NCBI GenBank assembly: GCA_032119795.1
Contig: JAUMFO010000013.1
Coordinates: 279,224-343,223 of the forward strand
DNA length: 64,000 nucleotides
Source of the DNA: JAGIBJ01 sp032119795
GTDB taxonomy: Bacteria > Actinomycetota > Thermoleophilia > Solirubrobacterales > Solirubrobacteraceae
Reading direction: 5' to 3'
Of this stretch, positions 61,990 to 64,000 are shown in pieces. The number at the start of each line of letters is the position of its first letter. Position 1 is the first letter of the stretch. The position numbers and the translations under genes were made by a program. The notes below the pieces were generated by a model that did not search any database, was not told the origin of the DNA, and saw nothing but the letters and a program-made list of their open reading frames with translations.

Positions 61990-63984
61990 ATGAGCGAGCA
62001 GCCGTCGCACCGTCTTCCTGAGCGCGAGCGTCCGTGGGTCATGCGGACGTACGCCGGGCACTCGAATGCCAAGAAGAGCAACGAGCTGTACCGGGGCAAC
62101 CTGGCCAAGGGCCAGACGGGGCTCTCGATCGCCTTCGATCTGCCCACGCAGACGGGCTACGACTCCGATCACATCCTCGCGCGCGGCGAGGTCGGCAAGG
62201 TCGGCGTGTCGGTCGCGCACAAGGGCGACATGCACCAGCTGCTCGACGGGATTCCGCTCGGCACGATGAACACGTCGATGACGATCAACGCGGTCGCCGC
62301 GTGGATGCTCTCGCTCTACATCGCCACGGCGGAGGAGAACGACGTCGACCCGAAGGTGCTCCAGGGCACCACGCAGAACGACATCATCAAGGAGTTCCTG
62401 GCCCGCGGCACCTACGCGTTCCCGCCCGGCCCCTCGATGCGGCTCATCGCCGACATGATCGCCTACACGGTGACCGAGGTCCCCAAGTGGAACCCGATCA
62501 ACATCTGCAGCTACCACCTGCAGGAGGCCGGCGCTACGCCCGTCCAAGAGATCGCGTTTGCCATGAGCAACGCGATCGCCGTCCTCGATGCCGCTCGCGC
62601 CCGGGTCCCTGAGGACCAGATGGGCAAGGTCTTCTCGCGGATCTCGTTCTTCGTCAACGCCGGCGTGCGGTTCGTCGAGGAGCACGCCAAGCTGCGCGCG
62701 ATGAGCATCCTCTGGGAGGAGCTCGGCCGCGAGCGCTACGGCGTCACCGACAGCAAGCAGCTGCGCTTCCGTTACGGCGTGCAGGTGAACTCGCTGGGCC
62801 TTACCGAGCAGCAGCCGGAGAACAACGTCCAGCGGATCGTGCTCGAGATGCTCGCCGTCACGCTCGGCCGCAACGCCCGCGCCCGCGCCGTGCAGCTGCC
62901 GGCCTGGAATGAGGCCCTCGGCCTCCCGCGCCCGTGGGACCAGCAGTGGGCGCTGCGCATGCAGCAGGTGCTCGCCTTCGAGACCGACCTGCTCGAGTAC
63001 CCGGACATCTTCGAGGGCTCGATCGTGATGGACGGACTCGTCGACGAGCTGATCAGCGGCGCCAAGGCCGAGATGGCCGTGATCGCCGAGCATGGCGGTG
63101 CCGTTGAGGCCGTGCCCTACATGAAGGCCGCCCTGGTCGACTCCCACCGCGAGCGGATCCGCCGCATTGAGGAGGGCGAGCAGATCGTCGTCGGGCTCAA
63201 CAAGTACCAGGAGTCTGAGCCGTCGCCGCTCGTCGACGAGGAGGGCGGCATCATGACCGTCGATCCGAAGGTCGAAGCTGAGCAGCAGGCGGCGCTGGCC
63301 GAGTGGCGCAAGACGCGCGACCAGGCCGCCGTCGACGCGGCCCTCGAGGAGCTGCGCCGCGTCGCCGCCACCGAGGACGAGAACATCATGCCCGCCTCGA
63401 TCGCCGCCGCCCACGCCGGCGTGACGACCGGCGAGTGGGCGCAGGCCCTCCGCGACGCGTTCGGCGAGTACCGCGGCCCGACCGGCGTCGGCGAGGCCAC
63501 CGCCGGCCCCGCCAGCGACGAGATCGAGGCGCTGCGCGAGAAGGTCGCCGAGCTCGGCGAGACGCTCGGCCGCACGCCGAAGATCGTCGTCGGCAAGCCC
63601 GGCCTGGACGGCCACTCCAACGGCTCCGAGCAGATCGCCGTCCGCGCCCGCGACGCCGGTTTCGACGTCGTCTACGAAGGCATCCGCCTGACGCCCGAGC
63701 AGATCGTGCGCTCGGCCGTCGACGAGGGCGTGCACCTGGTCGCCGTCTCGATCCTGTCGGGCTCCCACATGGAGCTCGTGCCCCACATCGTCGCGCTGCT
63801 GCGCGAAGCCGGGTCGGATGTGCCGGTCGTCGTCGGCGGGATCATTCCCGACGCCGACCACAAGCCGCTGTTGGATGCTGGCGTCGCCCGCATCTACACG
63901 CCCAAGGACTACGACATCACGCAGATCATGAACGACATGGTCGACCTGATCGCGAAGTCGTCAGGCGTCACCGCCACGGCGTAA
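61990..63984 (+). CDS. ecm: Ethylmalonyl-CoA mutase (B12-dependent)
   Basis: The 664-residue protein combines the mutase barrel (AFDLPTQTGYDSDH; LGTMNTSMTINAVAAWMLSL; QGTTQNDIIKEFLARGTYAF) with a C-terminal cobalamin domain. That domain has KPGLDGHSNGSEQIAVRARD and VAVSILSGSHMELVPHIVAL; DGHSNG and SILSGSH are the Ecm-type variants rather than the methylmalonyl-CoA mutase DGHDRG and SSLAAGH. The axial His is in DGH near residue 541. It converts ethylmalonyl-CoA to methylsuccinyl-CoA, downstream of Ccr. TAGAAT (61977-61982) lies 7 nt before the ATG. Confidence 0.9.
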   Translation: MSEQPSHRLPERERPWVMRTYAGHSNAKKSNELYRGNLAKGQTGLSIAFDLPTQTGYDSDHILARGEVGKVGVSVAHKGDMHQLLDGIPLGTMNTSMTINAVAAWMLSLYIATAEENDVDPKVLQGTTQNDIIKEFLARGTYAFPPGPSMRLIADMIAYTVTEVPKWNPINICSYHLQEAGATPVQEIAFAMSNAIAVLDAARARVPEDQMGKVFSRISFFVNAGVRFVEEHAKLRAMSILWEELGRERYGVTDSKQLRFRYGVQVNSLGLTEQQPENNVQRIVLEMLAVTLGRNARARAVQLPAWNEALGLPRPWDQQWALRMQQVLAFETDLLEYPDIFEGSIVMDGLVDELISGAKAEMAVIAEHGGAVEAVPYMKAALVDSHRERIRRIEEGEQIVVGLNKYQESEPSPLVDEEGGIMTVDPKVEAEQQAALAEWRKTRDQAAVDAALEELRRVAATEDENIMPASIAAAHAGVTTGEWAQALRDAFGEYRGPTGVGEATAGPASDEIEALREKVAELGETLGRTPKIVVGKPGLDGHSNGSEQIAVRARDAGFDVVYEGIRLTPEQIVRSAVDEGVHLVAVSILSGSHMELVPHIVALLREAGSDVPVVVGGIIPDADHKPLLDAGVARIYTPKDYDITQIMNDMVDLIAKSSGVTATA

Positions 63985-64000
63985 GTCGCCCGACGATGGG

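Noticed and set aside
61081..63861. A 926-codon open frame on the minus strand across the mutase gene
   Set aside because: Only its last 279 codons match a family (alpha/beta hydrolase). The rest is antisense to ecm and is open because of high GC.

Overview
This 64 kb window is high-GC actinobacterial chromosome. A complete coenzyme F420 biosynthesis cluster, ClpS, Ccr/Ecm of the ethylmalonyl-CoA pathway, and many secreted proteins with Lys/Arg-rich and Pro/Thr-rich segments suggest the Thermoleophilia (Solirubrobacter/Conexibacter/Patulibacter-like). That placement is an inference; there is no rRNA to test it.

Layout. (1) 1-6940 is the right part of an integrated element: TraG/VirD4-like ATPase (cut by the window start), a possible tiny coupled gene, a replication-relaxation protein, a DNA methyltransferase, a coiled-coil protein, an XRE repressor/ImmA-IrrE protease pair and a large serine recombinase. 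Its genes use strong Shine-Dalgarno sites. It abuts tRNA-Pro(GGG), and the recombinase frame runs through its terminator into tRNA-Pro and tRNA-Gly in antisense. (2) 7031-18000: tRNA-Gly, tRNA-Trp, rhodanese, acyltransferase, two PH-domain membrane proteins, ABC exporter, TetR regulator, two SDRs, an esterase and a DUF4279 protein. (3) 18063-21928 is the most interesting locus: a 197-aa protein with a glycine-rich-domain-protein-like fold and a small separate C-terminal tail, directly upstream of an 897-aa TfuA-YcaO fusion. This looks like a RiPP (thioamide/azoline-type) system with an unusually large candidate precursor. (4) 21944-27903: secreted protein, tRNA-Leu(TAG) with a duplicated 3' flank, membrane protein, a five-gene tellurite/stress operon (TelA, TerD, TerD-like, HAD) and a divergent UspA. 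(5) 27956-32634: tRNA-Leu(CAA), secreted trypsin-like protease, 3-hydroxyacyl-CoA dehydrogenase, IMPase and amidase. (6) 32872-41329: a tandemly duplicated DUF1800-DUF1501 cassette followed by two secreted cupredoxin-like proteins, the second behind a DtxR/IdeR-like box. (7) 41390-49682: photolyase, then NADPH:F420 reductase, CofD, CofC and CofE, an antitoxin remnant, an unknown gene and FbiC on the opposite strand. (8) 49908-63984: aquaporin, OYE-family reductase, YgfZ-like protein, crotonyl-CoA carboxylase/reductase with a small coupled partner, an extragenic repeat block, ClpS, an MBL hydrolase, two paralogous secreted proteins, an alpha/beta hydrolase and ethylmalonyl-CoA mutase.

A recurring signal outside the element is a TANNNT -10 hexamer placed 6-8 nt before the start codon with no Shine-Dalgarno site, i.e. 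leaderless transcripts. I used it to choose many starts. It contrasts sharply with the Shine-Dalgarno signals of the 1-7 kb element.
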